The notes: generated from the sequence alone by a model not told the origin. Positions 36,332 to 45,769 are shown, counted from the stretch's first letter. The stretch: DNA of 64,000 nt from Muribaculaceae bacterium (GCA_017621845.1 JAGASI010000014.1:1-64000); one strand, 5' to 3'. A program made the numbers and translations.

Positions 36332-37634
36332 GGCGATGTTCTCTGTCGGTGGTTACTGTCTTTGCGTCGCGGTTTTCGTCCAATGTGGTAAGCTGTATGA
36401 ACGGCACGAGGGGTTTAACGCCTTTCCAGCCGTTGAAGCGGATAATGATGCGGTGGACGGTGAAAAGAAGGTCGTGATAAGGCTTTTGCAGGGCCTGGGC
36501 GATGGTATAAAGCTCGCGCTTGTCGGAGCCGGAGTTGTTGGTCTGCGCCTTGCCGGGCACGGAGCCTACGAGGTTGGAGTGGACGCGCAGGGTGAAGCAT
36601 ATCATATTGACGGCCTCCTGTATGTCGCTCTCCCAGTCGCCGCCCTCCTTGTCGGAATCTATCTTATTGATTACGACGTCGTGCTGCACGTCGCCGTTGG
36701 GGTTGACGTAGAATGTGCTGAACCATACCTTGCCGGAGTTCTCCGCGCCGGTGAGGAAGTCGAGTATGCGCCGCTTTTCCTCGACGATGCGCGCCTGTTG
36801 CCGGGCGCGGTCGGTGATGCCCTCGGATTTGAATATGGAATCCCAATATTTCTGCGACACTTCGATGTGGTATTTGAGCGGCGCGGAGTTGCGCAGCTTC
36901 GCTTCTTTGGCGAGGCCGATAAGCTGCTTTATGTTGAACCACTTACCGCGAAAGAGCGCGGCATAATAAGGGATTGGATAATAGGTGCTGTCGGGTGTAG
37001 GCACACGGCTGACGATGGCGAACTTGCGGCAGCGATCGCCGTTGGCAAGCCTTTCGCGTAGGTCGCAGAAAGGCGCGGCGGCATCGAGCATTTCGATAAT
37101 CTCGCAGTCGTCGATGGTGGCGAACTTGCGCCAGTTGGCGAAGTAAAGGCGCGGTATGCGTCCGTTGGTGTTCGCCGGAGCGAAGCGGCAGTAACAGGCT
37201 TCCTTGCGGATAAGGCGCACTATCTTCGTGCCCTCGGTGTTCAGTATGATTACCGACACGGCGAAAGCAAAGTGCTTGAAGTCCTGGCACACGCCGAGGA
37301 AGTAGCTTGCGAGGTCGTTGTCAAGCAGAAAGTCCTCGACGGCGGCGGTTACGGTATCGGCGGCCTGGGCGGTGTCGTATTGTAGGCCGGAGCCGTAGCA
37401 CACCTCGGCGTTGAACATCTGACAGGTGGCGAGGGTTTCGTCCGATTCTATCAGGTCGATAATGTCGAAAGGCATCAGGTTCGTGGCACCCCACGGCATA
37501 TATGCGTGGGTGTCGGAGAGGATAGTCGGCGTAATTTCGCCGTCTTCCTTGAAAACAGGCTTCGGCTCGGTGAAAGCTGCCGAGGCGCGAGCGTTGGGTA
37601 GTGTTTCGACAGAACTAAAAATAAGCTGCTCCAT
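36312..37634 (-). CDS. Phage portal protein
   Basis: The 440-residue protein fits the portal family in length and layout. The N-terminus is disordered, then comes FDIIDLIESDETLATCQMFN, a wing/stem alpha-beta region, and the helical segment around residues 260-310 rich in charged residues (KSEGITDRARQQARIVEEKR). The C-terminal crown is variable. It would form the ring at the capsid vertex through which DNA enters. Unusually it is separated from the terminase by more than 6 kb. Confidence 0.75.
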   Translation of the reverse strand: MEQLIFSSVETLPNARASAAFTEPKPVFKEDGEITPTILSDTHAYMPWGATNLMPFDIIDLIESDETLATCQMFNAEVCYGSGLQYDTAQAADTVTAAVEDFLLDNDLASYFLGVCQDFKHFAFAVSVIILNTEGTKIVRLIRKEACYCRFAPANTNGRIPRLYFANWRKFATIDDCEIIEMLDAAAPFCDLRERLANGDRCRKFAIVSRVPTPDSTYYPIPYYAALFRGKWFNIKQLIGLAKEAKLRNSAPLKYHIEVSQKYWDSIFKSEGITDRARQQARIVEEKRRILDFLTGAENSGKVWFSTFYVNPNGDVQHDVVINKIDSDKEGGDWESDIQEAVNMICFTLRVHSNLVGSVPGKAQTNNSGSDKRELYTIAQALQKPYHDLLFTVHRIIIRFNGWKGVKPLVPFIQLTTLDENRDAKTVTTDREHRHEQADK

Positions 37635-37656
37635 AATCTTGTGGGTTGTGGTGCCA

Positions 37657-37691
37657 CAAAATTATGGAGCGAGTATGCGGGGCGAAAAGAC
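37657..37691 (-). promoter_or_regulatory. Phage late promoter P5 (portal)
   Basis: GTCTTTT (37691-37685), 20 bases, then TAATTTTG (37664-37657) on the minus strand, followed by TGGCA. Confidence 0.8.
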
Positions 37692-37698
37692 GCGGCTA

Positions 37699-38280
37699 TT
37701 ACTCCAAACCGAGAGCTTCGCGTGTTAAATTTGCCGGGTCATTGTTTTCACAGGCAGAGGCAATATGTATAAGTTTATCTGTTATAGCCCCTGCCTTTTG
37801 AAGACTACCTGTACGAATATATGCCCACTTCCCATTTGCTAAAACGTACCAATTTATGCCATCTACACAAGGTGTTTCTTCTTTGAATGGTGTTGCTTTA
37901 TCAACGATGCTTTGAAGAAATTGGGCAATCGCCGAAAAATCTTTTGGGCTATCAATTTTCAACTTATATTCAGCCGTTAATACAGGGGGCAATGGTTCTT
38001 CTCCATTATCACAAGCATTATTGTATTCGTAAAGCCAGGAAAGTATAGGCTTTTCATAAACGCGATAAATTATGCTATCGCCTTTAAGACATATTCCCAT
38101 ATCCCAGTCCTCAAAGTTCATTATCATAAAACCATAGTCCGGCACACCGTCCAAATCCAATAGAAAATGTTTCACTATTTGAAATCTTTCGTTGTCGACG
38201 TTTTCAAATGGTTTCGCCTTTTGTTGGGCGAAGCCGACAAAGGAGATTAGTATGATGAAAAGAAGCGCGAGTTTCTTCAT
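37699..38280 (-). CDS. Moron: secreted protein of unknown function
   Basis: The 193-residue protein has a signal peptide (MKKLALLFIILISFVGFAQQ). The mature part has mixed alpha/beta character with no recognised family. It is AT-rich and lies directly downstream of another moron, with its own -33/-7 promoter. Confidence 0.65.
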   Translation of the reverse strand: MKKLALLFIILISFVGFAQQKAKPFENVDNERFQIVKHFLLDLDGVPDYGFMIMNFEDWDMGICLKGDSIIYRVYEKPILSWLYEYNNACDNGEEPLPPVLTAEYKLKIDSPKDFSAIAQFLQSIVDKATPFKEETPCVDGINWYVLANGKWAYIRTGSLQKAGAITDKLIHIASACENNDPANLTREALGLE

Positions 38281-38308
38281 AATCGGAAAGAGTTTGAATT
38301 ATGTGAGG

Positions 38309-38339
38309 CAAAAATACGCGAATAATCAGTAGTTAACAA
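38309..38339 (-). promoter_or_regulatory. Moron promoter
   Basis: TTG (38339-38337) and TATTTTTG (38316-38309) on the minus strand, 20 bases apart. It overlaps the last codons of the next moron upstream. Confidence 0.65.
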
Positions 38340-38727
38340 GTTCTAATCCTCCGAATACCGCAGCAACTGCAAATATCCATGAAAAGATTGAGGGTAAAAT
38401 AGAAATATAGGAGGGAACTTTACCGTATAATTTCAAAGAGCCAATGAAGCCCAAAATGAGCCATATAGAATATGAGTTTACAAGAATCCACGCAATCGAG
38501 GCCAATTCAGGATGCTTAACTCTATCCATAAAGAGAGAACCATAGAATACAAGAGGGGCTGCGATAATGGGAATAGCGAAAAGGAACGCTGCTACAAAAA
38601 AACTTTTGGCTACATTATGTTTTTTCAAAAAATGTTTGCCGAAAAAATATATACCGACTATCGGCCCAAAGAAAGCTAAGGCCGTAATAGTGATAAAAAA
38701 TATAGCATTGATATTGGGCGTTTCCAT
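38326..38727 (-). CDS. Moron: polytopic membrane protein
   Basis: The ATG at 38727 gives 133 residues with four likely membrane spans and a basic loop after the first (GKHFLKKHNVAK). No domain is recognised. The start codon lies three bases after the -7 box TAACTTTG, so the mRNA is probably leaderless. Confidence 0.6.
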   Translation of the reverse strand: METPNINAIFFITITALAFFGPIVGIYFFGKHFLKKHNVAKSFFVAAFLFAIPIIAAPLVFYGSLFMDRVKHPELASIAWILVNSYSIWLILGFIGSLKLYGKVPSYISILPSIFSWIFAVAAVFGGLELVNY

Positions 38728-38730
38728 ACG

Positions 38731-38738
38731 CAAAGTTA
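38731..38738 (-). promoter_or_regulatory. Moron promoter -7 box
   Basis: TAACTTTG on the minus strand immediately before the ATG. No -33 match was found. Confidence 0.5.
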
Positions 38739-38766
38739 CGAATAATCGGCGAGATAGGCGGCACGA

Positions 38767-39009
38767 TTATAGGAAAACTTCGAGGCCGTTTATGCGGAAA
38801 ATGCAGACGAGGCGGATTTTACGGATTTGGCCGGAGGCCAAGACCTTGAAATTTTGGGTGCCGGAGTATCTTGCGGCGGCCTTGTTGGGGAGCGCGATGC
38901 AGTTATGCAGATGCACGATTTCGCCGTTTCGTTTCCAAAAGGAAATATCCACGGGGTCGCCGCTGTGCAGCATAGTGAGTGCCGTAGTGTAATGGATTGC
39001 CTGTGCCAT
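38767..39009 (-). CDS. Small phage protein, unknown
   Basis: The 80-residue protein (MAQAIHYTTALTMLHSGDPVD...) has no recognised domain. Its ATG shares a base with the stop of the preceding gene (TGATG), so it is translationally coupled and belongs to the P6 unit. A virion or assembly role is likely by context. Confidence 0.55.
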   Translation of the reverse strand: MAQAIHYTTALTMLHSGDPVDISFWKRNGEIVHLHNCIALPNKAAARYSGTQNFKVLASGQIRKIRLVCIFRINGLEVFL

Positions 39010-40124
39010 CAGTTGAAAGGATTTTTGTAGGTGTCGTTATGTATTCGGTCGGAGTATCGGAAGCCGCTGTCGGGTCGCACGGAGGTACGGCGGTAGGTGA
39101 ACTTGACTTTGTTGAGTTCATCGTCGCCGTCCTGAACCTCACTGGTGCTGTCGGTGATAAGCACCGGGGGGAAGGTTTCGTTAAAGAGATCATCATCGTT
39201 ATACGGGCGGTCGACAATGCGCACGTCGCGCGAGGCGAAAAGCTGCGTAAGCCATCGGGCGGTGTCGAAAGAAAGGTTGTCGGCCTGAAAGTCGAAGGAT
39301 TGCTCAACGGATTGGTCGTAAAGGCGGAGAGAGTCGGCGCAGACGGCCTCGGAGCGTTTCACTTTGGTTTTTGCGGTGGTGTCGCCGGTGAGTTCGGCCA
39401 GTTCGGGGCAGTTGAACATATTGGTGAACCAGAGCCGGAGGTCGGGGGTGGTGTCGGAGAAGTAGACGGTAATGGAGCGTCGGCCTATGTCGACGGTTAC
39501 GCCGAGGATTTCATAAGGCGTGGCGTTGTAGTATTTGGCGGTCTTCTCGTAGAGTGCGGCACGGCTTACGGTGAGCATGGCGAGGCGGTATTTGTCGCCG
39601 TAGCCGGTATATCCGTCGGGAGAGAATATGACGCGGATAAGGCCGGTGTCGCATCGGCGAGTGATGATGTGGTATGCAATCAGTTCCTGGTCTTCATATT
39701 TGAGAGGCGGCACGACGTAAAATAGCGGCACGGGAATATCGGGCGTGGCGGTGATGATGCGGCGCGAGGTGAGGAACTGCTGCCATATCACGGCTCCGGG
39801 CTGCAGGTCGGTGTGGCGGTCGCAGTAGAGGATAGAGAAAGTACGGGAGGCGGAAGTGGCGTCGGCGGCTCGTGCCGTTAGCCGGAATGTGGCGAGTGGC
39901 TGCTCACGGAGCGACATTTCGGTTTCGATGAGGGAAGCGAAGTCGTGGAGCGTAACGATGCCGCCGTATGGGTAGTAGGTTTCGGAGAAAACAGGGTTTT
40001 CGACGGTGCCGGAGAGTATAAAGAGCGATATATCCACGGAGGCGGCGGAGGTATTGACGGTTATACGCTCGACAGCGGAGGAAAAAGCGAGGTCGCCGAA
40101 GTTGAGTTGTATCGATGTTGCCAT
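39009..40124 (-). CDS. Putative phage virion structural protein
   Basis: The 371-residue protein is beta-rich (IQLNFGDLAFSSAVERITVNTSAASV at the start, given in parts), with alternating strands and few Lys. It has no recognised domain. Its start codon lies four bases after the -7 box of P6. Length and composition would fit a tail or baseplate component. Confidence 0.5.
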   Translation of the reverse strand: MATSIQLNFGDLAFSSAVERITVNTSAASVDISLFILSGTVENPVFSETYYPYGGIVTLHDFASLIETEMSLREQPLATFRLTARAADATSASRTFSILYCDRHTDLQPGAVIWQQFLTSRRIITATPDIPVPLFYVVPPLKYEDQELIAYHIITRRCDTGLIRVIFSPDGYTGYGDKYRLAMLTVSRAALYEKTAKYYNATPYEILGVTVDIGRRSITVYFSDTTPDLRLWFTNMFNCPELAELTGDTTAKTKVKRSEAVCADSLRLYDQSVEQSFDFQADNLSFDTARWLTQLFASRDVRIVDRPYNDDDLFNETFPPVLITDSTSEVQDGDDELNKVKFTYRRTSVRPDSGFRYSDRIHNDTYKNPFN

Positions 40125-40128
40125 GCCG

Positions 40129-40163
40129 CAAAGGTATTGCGCCCCGGCTGCCGGGCAAAAGAC
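40129..40163 (-). promoter_or_regulatory. Phage late promoter P6
   Basis: GTCTTTT (40163-40157), 20 bases, then TACCTTTG (40136-40129) on the minus strand, followed by CGGCATGG, where ATG is the start codon. Confidence 0.8.
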
Positions 40164-40180
40164 AGCCGAGGGCGGCGCGG

Positions 40181-40387
40181 TCAGGGGATTGCGATTTTAT
40201 ACAATCCCCATTTGTCTTCGGCGCATAGGTGGAAAGCCAGCCGCTCGGAGGGGGATTCCATATAGCGGAACACCTCGCCGTCGCGCCATGAGTAATAGAG
40301 TGCGAGGCGGAAGGCTTCGTGGCTGCCGCAGGCTTCGATTTGCCATGAGCCTTTATCGGTGAATACTTTGTAAATATTCTTTTCCAT
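40181..40387 (-). CDS. Small phage protein, unknown
   Basis: The 68-residue protein (MEKNIYKVFTDKGSWQIEACGS...) has one Cys pair and a compact alpha/beta pattern. It follows a similar small gene by 60 bases and is probably part of the same leftward unit that starts at module B. Confidence 0.55.
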   Translation of the reverse strand: MEKNIYKVFTDKGSWQIEACGSHEAFRLALYYSWRDGEVFRYMESPSERLAFHLCAEDKWGLYKIAIP

Positions 40388-40447
40388 ATCATTTCGATTT
40401 ATAGGGATTATAAAAATGAGTGGGGAGAGAGGGCAAAGCCGAGGGCG

Positions 40448-40816
40448 TTAACCCTCGGCTGCGGCAAGCTGCTTAAGCTCGTTGAAATGCTGCTCGGAGA
40501 TTGATGCGCCGAGTTCGCGCTTTTTCCAGAGCATGAAGCGCATGGCCGATTGAGGGGTGCGGCAGTTGCAGCCTATGTTTTCGTCGGGCATCACGCCGAG
40601 AAGGTAAACGTAAAATCCGTTGTTGCGCGAGCGTTTGAACACCAGGAGCTTGCTCTTTTGAGCGGTGGCCTCGGCAGCGGCTTCGGGCTTCTGTTCGGGG
40701 GCGACGGGGGCTGTGGCCTCTTTCTTGGCTGCGCTCTTGCGTGTGCGCTTCTTTGTCTTGGCGGTCGAAGTGGCGTTGGCGGATGCTGCTGTCGTGGTGG
40801 TGGCTGTAGTTTTCAT
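40448..40816 (-). CDS. Small basic phage protein with an Ala/Thr/Lys-rich N-terminus
   Basis: I choose the ATG at 40816 because the 49 codons upstream of it lie in the module B leader. The 122-residue product has a low-complexity basic first half (KTKKRTRKSAAKKE), possibly nucleic-acid binding. A compact C-terminal domain follows (LLVFKRSRNNGFYVYLLGVM) with two Cys (CNCRTP). Function unknown. Confidence 0.6.
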   Translation of the reverse strand: MKTTATTTTAASANATSTAKTKKRTRKSAAKKEATAPVAPEQKPEAAAEATAQKSKLLVFKRSRNNGFYVYLLGVMPDENIGCNCRTPQSAMRFMLWKKRELGASISEQHFNELKQLAAAEG

Positions 40817-41670
40817 TTCTTTGAATTTTAGAGGGTTTGTTACTTGCCCCGAAGGGCTTATTGAATTTTTACGTTGCAATATCAGGGAGCGTTCAGAAAG
40901 CGGCGAAGCAAAAATTTCCAGTAAAATTTCAGCCGTAGACCGTAGATAAAAATGAAGCTGCAACGTAGCGAAGCGAGATTTTTATTGAAATTTTGCGCAG
41001 AAATCATCGCATGTTTTGCGGCGGTGCGGTGAATCCTACCTTTGCGACAGGAAAAATCACTATGCCCTGACGGATCAGGAAAGTTACAGCCGTCTAAAAC
41101 CCGGAGGGAGAAAACTTGCCTCCACCACTGCGCAAGCGCGCTGCCTCCCCGACCGATATAAACAAGCACACGGCAAGGGCGTTTCCGATGAAAGGCAAGC
41201 CCCCGGCCACGGCAGCCCGGAGCGCAATGGCGCGGTCGCCCGTTGGTGTCGAAGCGGAGTGTTCAGACCTTTGCCAATAACACCGATTTTAATGTGTCTT
41301 TACGGCGTGGTGTCCGTAGAGGATATGGCCGCTGCCTCGCCCCGGGCTGTGCGCCTCGTGTCTGTCCGGGAAAAAGCGTGTGCCCGGCAACCGATTTCCA
41401 CCGTGCGGCATCGACGGGCATAAGCAGCTTGCCGCCGAGGGTCGGCTTCGGCGCGCCTCTCTCCCCACGGTGTCGGAAAGTCGAGAGTTGAGGGTCGAGA
41501 GTTGAGAGAGATTTCACCGGCAAAATCCGGCGGAGTATGGAAAGGCGCAATAGTTGGCGCGGAGCGTGTCGGAGCGGCAATAGGTAAACCGTGGCGGCGT
41601 GTGTCGGCAAAAGGAGCGTGGGGAAAGGCTCGCCGGTGGTGGCGAGCCTCCCTTTGGAGGTCGGAGTGCT
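40817..41670. promoter_or_regulatory. Intergenic module B with GC-rich non-coding tail
   Basis: Leftward leader: CTGCAACGTAG (40958, an exact 11-mer shared with module A), TTTTAC (40867-40872) and hairpin GCCC/GGGC (40846-40857). Rightward promoter: TTTG (41015-41018) and TACCTTTG (41037-41044), then GGAAAAATC and ATGCCCTGACGG at 41062, similar to module E. From 41100 to 41640 only spurious open frames appear. Confidence 0.5.
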
Positions 41671-41868
41671 TTATGCAACTTCGTAAACCATCGTGTAGTC
41701 GGCGTTGCCTACCATATCGGCTGCGCGGTCGGAGGCTTCTTCTTCGTTGCGGGCTTCCACATATACTGTCTGGCTGTCGCCGTCGAAGGTGATTACTTCC
41801 ACCTGGTATTCTTTCATGCGATTGGAGCGAGAGGTGGTGCTTGCTGCGAAATTCATTATATGTGTCAT
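41671..41868 (-). CDS. Small phage protein with a module-type leader
   Basis: Starts at 41868 (65 residues) or 41817 (48 residues) are possible. The core MKEYQVEVITFDGDSQTVYV and EARNEEEASDRAADMV is a small acidic alpha/beta domain of unknown role. The leader resembles that of the 40448 gene over about 100 bases, so the two are probably co-regulated. Confidence 0.55.
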   Translation of the reverse strand: MTHIMNFAASTTSRSNRMKEYQVEVITFDGDSQTVYVEARNEEEASDRAADMVGNADYTMVYEVA

Positions 41869-42566
41869 TGCCGTAAGATTTTGATTGTTATTACTGTGCG
41901 CCGGGGCGCGTTTGATTTTTACGCGCAATAAGGAGGGAAGTAGAAAGAGCGCAAGCGCAAAAATTTCAAGCAAAATTTTACCCCTGCCGGGGCGTAGCAA
42001 ATACTACCCCTGCAAGGGTGTGGAGATTTGTAAAAATTTGAGCGGAAATCGGAGCCTGTTTTGCGATAGCTCGGTACGACCTAACTTTGCAAAGTGAAAT
42101 ATCAGATGCGTACCCGTGCGTGTTTACAAGTAATATCAGTTAAAATCAGGTCTGCAAGAACGGAAATGACGCGATATAATGCGCGGTAAGCACTGCCTCC
42201 CGACCGTATGAAAAACCTATGTGTTTATGTTTAAGTAATCGCCCGACGGCAACGGCCATATTCCTTGATGAAGCCCGTAACACAGGAGCTGCCTCACTCC
42301 TTGATTCAACAGCCTATATGAGGGGCCACGAAGATACACACCGCTTTACACCCCCGGCATAAACCGGCCTCCAAAGGGAACAGATAATAACGGCACAGCC
42401 TTATCCACGCGACAACGCCGACACTCGCCGCCACTGCCGCTTGAAAATAAAGACCGCCCCGAAGTGGAGCGGTCAAATGCGATAGGGATAACAGCCCTTA
42501 TGGGTTGAGATTTGAAGCTCAACGGCCACGCCGCAATAGCCCGGCGGCAGTGTCGCATCGCCAAAG
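41869..42566. promoter_or_regulatory. Intergenic module C with GC-rich non-coding tail
   Basis: Leftward leader: CTGCAA (42010), TTTTAC (41917-41922) and hairpin GCGCC/GGCGC (41898-41909). Rightward promoter: TTTG (42060-42063), then TAACTTTG (42082-42089) after 18 bases. The tail 42095-42560 has no convincing gene and shares CTGCCTCC(C)GACCG with module B. Confidence 0.5.
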
Positions 42567-43445
42567 TCAATTATTTGTTCCGAAATATTTTATGTGAAAT
42601 AAATAGGGCCTAACTGAACTTGTTTCGTTTACAAAACCTATCTTTGACGGGATAATAATATTAACTTCACCGCCATTGCCAACTCCATACTTAATGGGTA
42701 ATTGGATTCCATCACCCCACTGTTTGGTAATATCGTCCTGACCTCCAAAAATGAAATAAGTAACCTCTTGTGTCAGACTATTGAGGTTTCCTGTTGATTC
42801 ACCAAGAGAACCTGATAACAAAAAATGAATAAGACTCCACCGTTCAAATCTGAAATAAACTTTTTCGCCGTCCTTAAATTGCGGTGTTCCTTTTGCCAAC
42901 ACCTGCATATATGCGCCTGATTCACCAAGTTTATAGAATGGCGCATCGGTTCCAATTTGGAAGTTATTGTCTGCCGGTATTTGGCTTATTACAGACTTAC
43001 CCTTAAGATATTCATCAATGGCCTCTGACTCCAGTTTAAGCAAATCCTCAAATGTTCCTTGAGCATCTTTTTGTGTGATGGTGATAGACCCTGTATTATA
43101 GGATTTGCCTTTGAACACGGTGAAAGCAACTTTACCTGTCCGTGTCGGTGCGTCGGCTATGTCAGCAACACTTATAGAGATAGTTTTGTCGCCAGATGTA
43201 ACAAGCATCCACGACGGATAACCTGCCGATATATTGAAAGAATCATAGTCGCCTATCAAGGTGAGTTTAACATATTGAGCGTTACCCGGTATAACAACTT
43301 CACAATCGTGAACACCCAAAGCAACCTCACCTTCTCCCTGCAACTGTACGGCTAAAGAGAATAGCTTGTCTTCGGGTTCTTCTTCATTACCGCAGGATAC
43401 GAAAAAGAGCGGTAGGAAAAGCAGAAGTATTTTCAAATATTTCAT
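42567..43445 (-). CDS. Moron: lipoprotein, BACON-like domain plus DUF4827-like domain
   Basis: The ATG at 43445 gives 292 residues with a lipoprotein signal (MKYLKILLLFLPLFFVSCG). Residues about 30-130 look like a BACON-type beta-sandwich (YPSWMLVTSGDKTISISVAD, ITITQKDAQG). The C-terminal half (LLKLESEAIDEYL, FRFERWSLIHF) resembles the FKBP-like DUF4827. Such surface lipoproteins are usually host genes. In a phage cluster this suggests acquired cargo. The promoter box is 54 bases upstream. Confidence 0.65.
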   Translation of the reverse strand: MKYLKILLLFLPLFFVSCGNEEEPEDKLFSLAVQLQGEGEVALGVHDCEVVIPGNAQYVKLTLIGDYDSFNISAGYPSWMLVTSGDKTISISVADIADAPTRTGKVAFTVFKGKSYNTGSITITQKDAQGTFEDLLKLESEAIDEYLKGKSVISQIPADNNFQIGTDAPFYKLGESGAYMQVLAKGTPQFKDGEKVYFRFERWSLIHFLLSGSLGESTGNLNSLTQEVTYFIFGGQDDITKQWGDGIQLPIKYGVGNGGEVNIIIPSKIGFVNETSSVRPYLFHIKYFGTNN

Positions 43446-43499
43446 AAAATGGAGATTACGAGGTTTATAAAATATTGGAGTATATTGCCTCCAATATTG

Positions 43500-43507
43500 C
43501 AAAGTTA
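43500..43507 (-). promoter_or_regulatory. Moron promoter -7 box
   Basis: TAACTTTG on the minus strand, 54 bases before the lipoprotein ATG. Confidence 0.5.
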
Positions 43508-43594
43508 ATGATAATATCCGATAGAATGAGTGTTTTATGCCGAAAAAATAACGATGCGCCCCCGGCGGTGAGGTCGGGGGCGTAGTAGATGTGA

Positions 43595-43843
43595 TTAGTC
43601 GGCTGTCGGAGGGTCGGCGGCGTGTGCCTTGTCGTAGCGGTCGAAAGCCTCGCTTATGGCTTTCTCGATGTGGGGATTGCCGGTAAGAGCCGGGCGCTTC
43701 TCGTGGCATATAAGGCATGGCACGGCAGCCTCAGGGCGGAGTATGTTGGCAGTGGCGATAGCGTTGTAGATACGCTGTGTTACCTCGATGCCGTCGGCAT
43801 AGTAGTGAAAGGTGTACTCGGCTTTTGTTGTCTTATTTTCCAT
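43595..43843 (-). CDS. Small phage protein with a module-type leader
   Basis: The 82-residue protein (MENKTTKAEYTFHYYADGIE...) has a CLICHEKRP motif near residue 43 that could bind a metal, but the Cys pair is single. Its leader is module D. Function unknown. Confidence 0.55.
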   Translation of the reverse strand: MENKTTKAEYTFHYYADGIEVTQRIYNAIATANILRPEAAVPCLICHEKRPALTGNPHIEKAISEAFDRYDKAHAADPPTAD

Positions 43844-44063
43844 ATCAGTATGTGGTAAGAAGTTAAACTTGTGGCTCGCAAGAGCCTTTTACACTGCCGT
43901 GCAAAGTGCGGCTGCAAGGCGCAGGGGTCAAGGGTTGACCGACAAAAATTTTCCAACGGCAAATTTTTTCGAGGCAATTCACCCGCCCTTGACGCGCCGG
44001 AGCCGCTTTAACTTTGCGGTGGAAAAGGTCGCCGTGCCACAGACGTATTGCCCCATAGGAAAA
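43844..44063. promoter_or_regulatory. Intergenic module D
   Basis: Leftward leader: CTGCAA (43912), TTTTAC (43887-43892) and hairpin GGCTC/GAGCC with loop GCAA (43873-43886). Rightward: TTG (43989-43991) and TAACTTTG (44009-44016), then GGAAAAGGTC and TTGCCCCATAGGAAAATC. The rightward transcript would enter the terminase gene antisense. Confidence 0.5.
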
Positions 44064-45737
44064 TCAGACAATGCCGCCGAGTGCCACGGATATGCCGGTG
44101 TCGTTGTAGGGGAACTTCTCACAGCCGATATAGAGGGTGTCGAAAGCGTCGGTGCCGTCGGTGCGGTGTTCGAGGCGGTCTTCCTCGGTTTCGGCGAGTT
44201 TTTCGCCGGCTTTGTCCTTGCGGAATCCGAGGCGGCCACGGCTCACCCCGGCAGACTGTATGGCAAGGATTAAATCATCGTTGTTCTGACGGTTGAAAAA
44301 CGGCATAAGCCGCTGTTTACCTGCGAAGCCCTGGTTTATGAGCAGGTATTTTTCATCGTGTCGCATGGGGTTGCCGAGGTAGACATCTTCGACGCGCCAG
44401 CCGTGCCGCTCAAACTCGTGGATAATCACCCATCGAAAATCCTGGTCGTTGACGGCATAGTTGCCTCCCAAAGCGGTGCTGTCGTAGTAGAACACGACTG
44501 TCTTGTTTTGGTGTGAGGCGTAGTAGTCGCAGAAGTCGGCGATAAGTTCGGGCAGTTTGCGCTCAAACTTCACATAAAAGGATTTTATGATGTTGAGCCG
44601 CTTGCCGGAGGGCTGCCCTGCCACAATCCAGTTGATGTTGGCGTTATAGTCCAAGCCTATGCAAATAGGCGCGAGAGGGTTCACGTCGGCGTCCGCTTTG
44701 CAGGTTATGAGGTTATGGGCTATGAGGTTATCGGCTTCCATAACCTTATCATCACATAAACTTTTGAAAGCCAAGTCAAGGCTTTCAAAGTCGGAGGCGT
44801 TATACTTGTGCCGCTCGCGCATGGAGGAATAAAAACCGTCTTTGGCAATTCCGATCCTCTGACAAAGTATGGAGGTTTGGAAAGTCAAAGGGGTTAGATC
44901 GCGCTTCATCTGCTTTATGTAGTTCTCGCCGAGAAGCTGCAAGTTCTCGATACTGGAGTATTCCTTATAATATACGGCCACGGAGCGCATCTGATTAAGG
45001 GCGCGGTCGAGGCGTCGCAGATGATTGCGCAGATACGAGGGTATTTCGGATTGGGTGTTGCGGAGGAATTTTATGCGAGATTTGATGCGCCAAATCTCGT
45101 AGATGGTAGCCTCGATAGTGGCGATAAGGTCGGTGTCCATCTTCTCGCGGTAGTGGAGGAACCACGAGCCGCGCTTTGTCTGCGGCATATCCGACAGTAT
45201 CATAATGCTGTGGTTGAAGGAGTGGTGTCCGAAGTGCGATTTGATGCCGCCGTTGGCCGGGAGGGTTTCGTCTTTAAGTTTGTCGTAGTCGATAAACTTA
45301 GCCTCGTCGACGAGCAGCCACGACAGGGTGAGCGAGTTAGACGAGCCGGGGCGGTCTTGCGATATAATAATGGCGATGGAGCCGTTGTAGAACGATATGA
45401 CGTGTTCGTAATCGTGCGGCTCGGTGATAGGCTTGGCAAAGGATTTCGGAGGTCTTCGCCCGACGACATAATGAACTCCGTTGATGAAGCCCCAGCGTTT
45501 CCACGCGGCAAGCAGACCGGGCAGGGTGTTCGTAAGTCCGTGCTTGAAAGTAGGCACAACGATGCCGCCGGTACTCCCTGGCATACGCTGCATATTTCGC
45601 AACACGAAAGGTGCTGCGATGCTGTCGGTCTTGCCCGTGCGCCGTCCGGCGACGATAACGGTAGTGTTCGCGCCGATAAGCTGCGTAAGGCGTTGGGGGC
45701 GGTTAAAGTAAATCTTGCGTGGCGCGGCGGTTTCCAT
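44064..45737 (-). CDS. Terminase large subunit
   Basis: I use the ATG at 45737 (557 residues); the open frame before it lies in a promoter region. Walker A is VIVAGRRTGKTDS near residue 25 and the Walker B-like strand is WLLVDEAKFID. The C-terminal nuclease begins near PICIGLDYNANINW with the metal-binding Asp, and VVFYYDSTALGG supplies more acidic residues. It pumps DNA into the capsid and cuts concatemers. The segment NLIAHNLITCK near residue 340 is encoded by ATAACC repeats and looks inserted. Confidence 0.9.
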   Translation of the reverse strand: METAAPRKIYFNRPQRLTQLIGANTTVIVAGRRTGKTDSIAAPFVLRNMQRMPGSTGGIVVPTFKHGLTNTLPGLLAAWKRWGFINGVHYVVGRRPPKSFAKPITEPHDYEHVISFYNGSIAIIISQDRPGSSNSLTLSWLLVDEAKFIDYDKLKDETLPANGGIKSHFGHHSFNHSIMILSDMPQTKRGSWFLHYREKMDTDLIATIEATIYEIWRIKSRIKFLRNTQSEIPSYLRNHLRRLDRALNQMRSVAVYYKEYSSIENLQLLGENYIKQMKRDLTPLTFQTSILCQRIGIAKDGFYSSMRERHKYNASDFESLDLAFKSLCDDKVMEADNLIAHNLITCKADADVNPLAPICIGLDYNANINWIVAGQPSGKRLNIIKSFYVKFERKLPELIADFCDYYASHQNKTVVFYYDSTALGGNYAVNDQDFRWVIIHEFERHGWRVEDVYLGNPMRHDEKYLLINQGFAGKQRLMPFFNRQNNDDLILAIQSAGVSRGRLGFRKDKAGEKLAETEEDRLEHRTDGTDAFDTLYIGCEKFPYNDTGISVALGGIV

Positions 45738-45746
45738 AAAAATGAT

Positions 45747-45754
45747 TAACTTTG
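45747..45754 (+). promoter_or_regulatory. Moron promoter -7 box
   Basis: TAACTTTG, 15 bases before the ATG at 45770. It points against the terminase gene. Confidence 0.5.
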
Positions 45755-45769
45755 CACAAAAGGATAAAA

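Noticed and set aside
41016..41423. 135-codon plus frame in module B
   Set aside because: It spans the rightward promoter and GC-rich DNA, and shows no conserved-looking segment.
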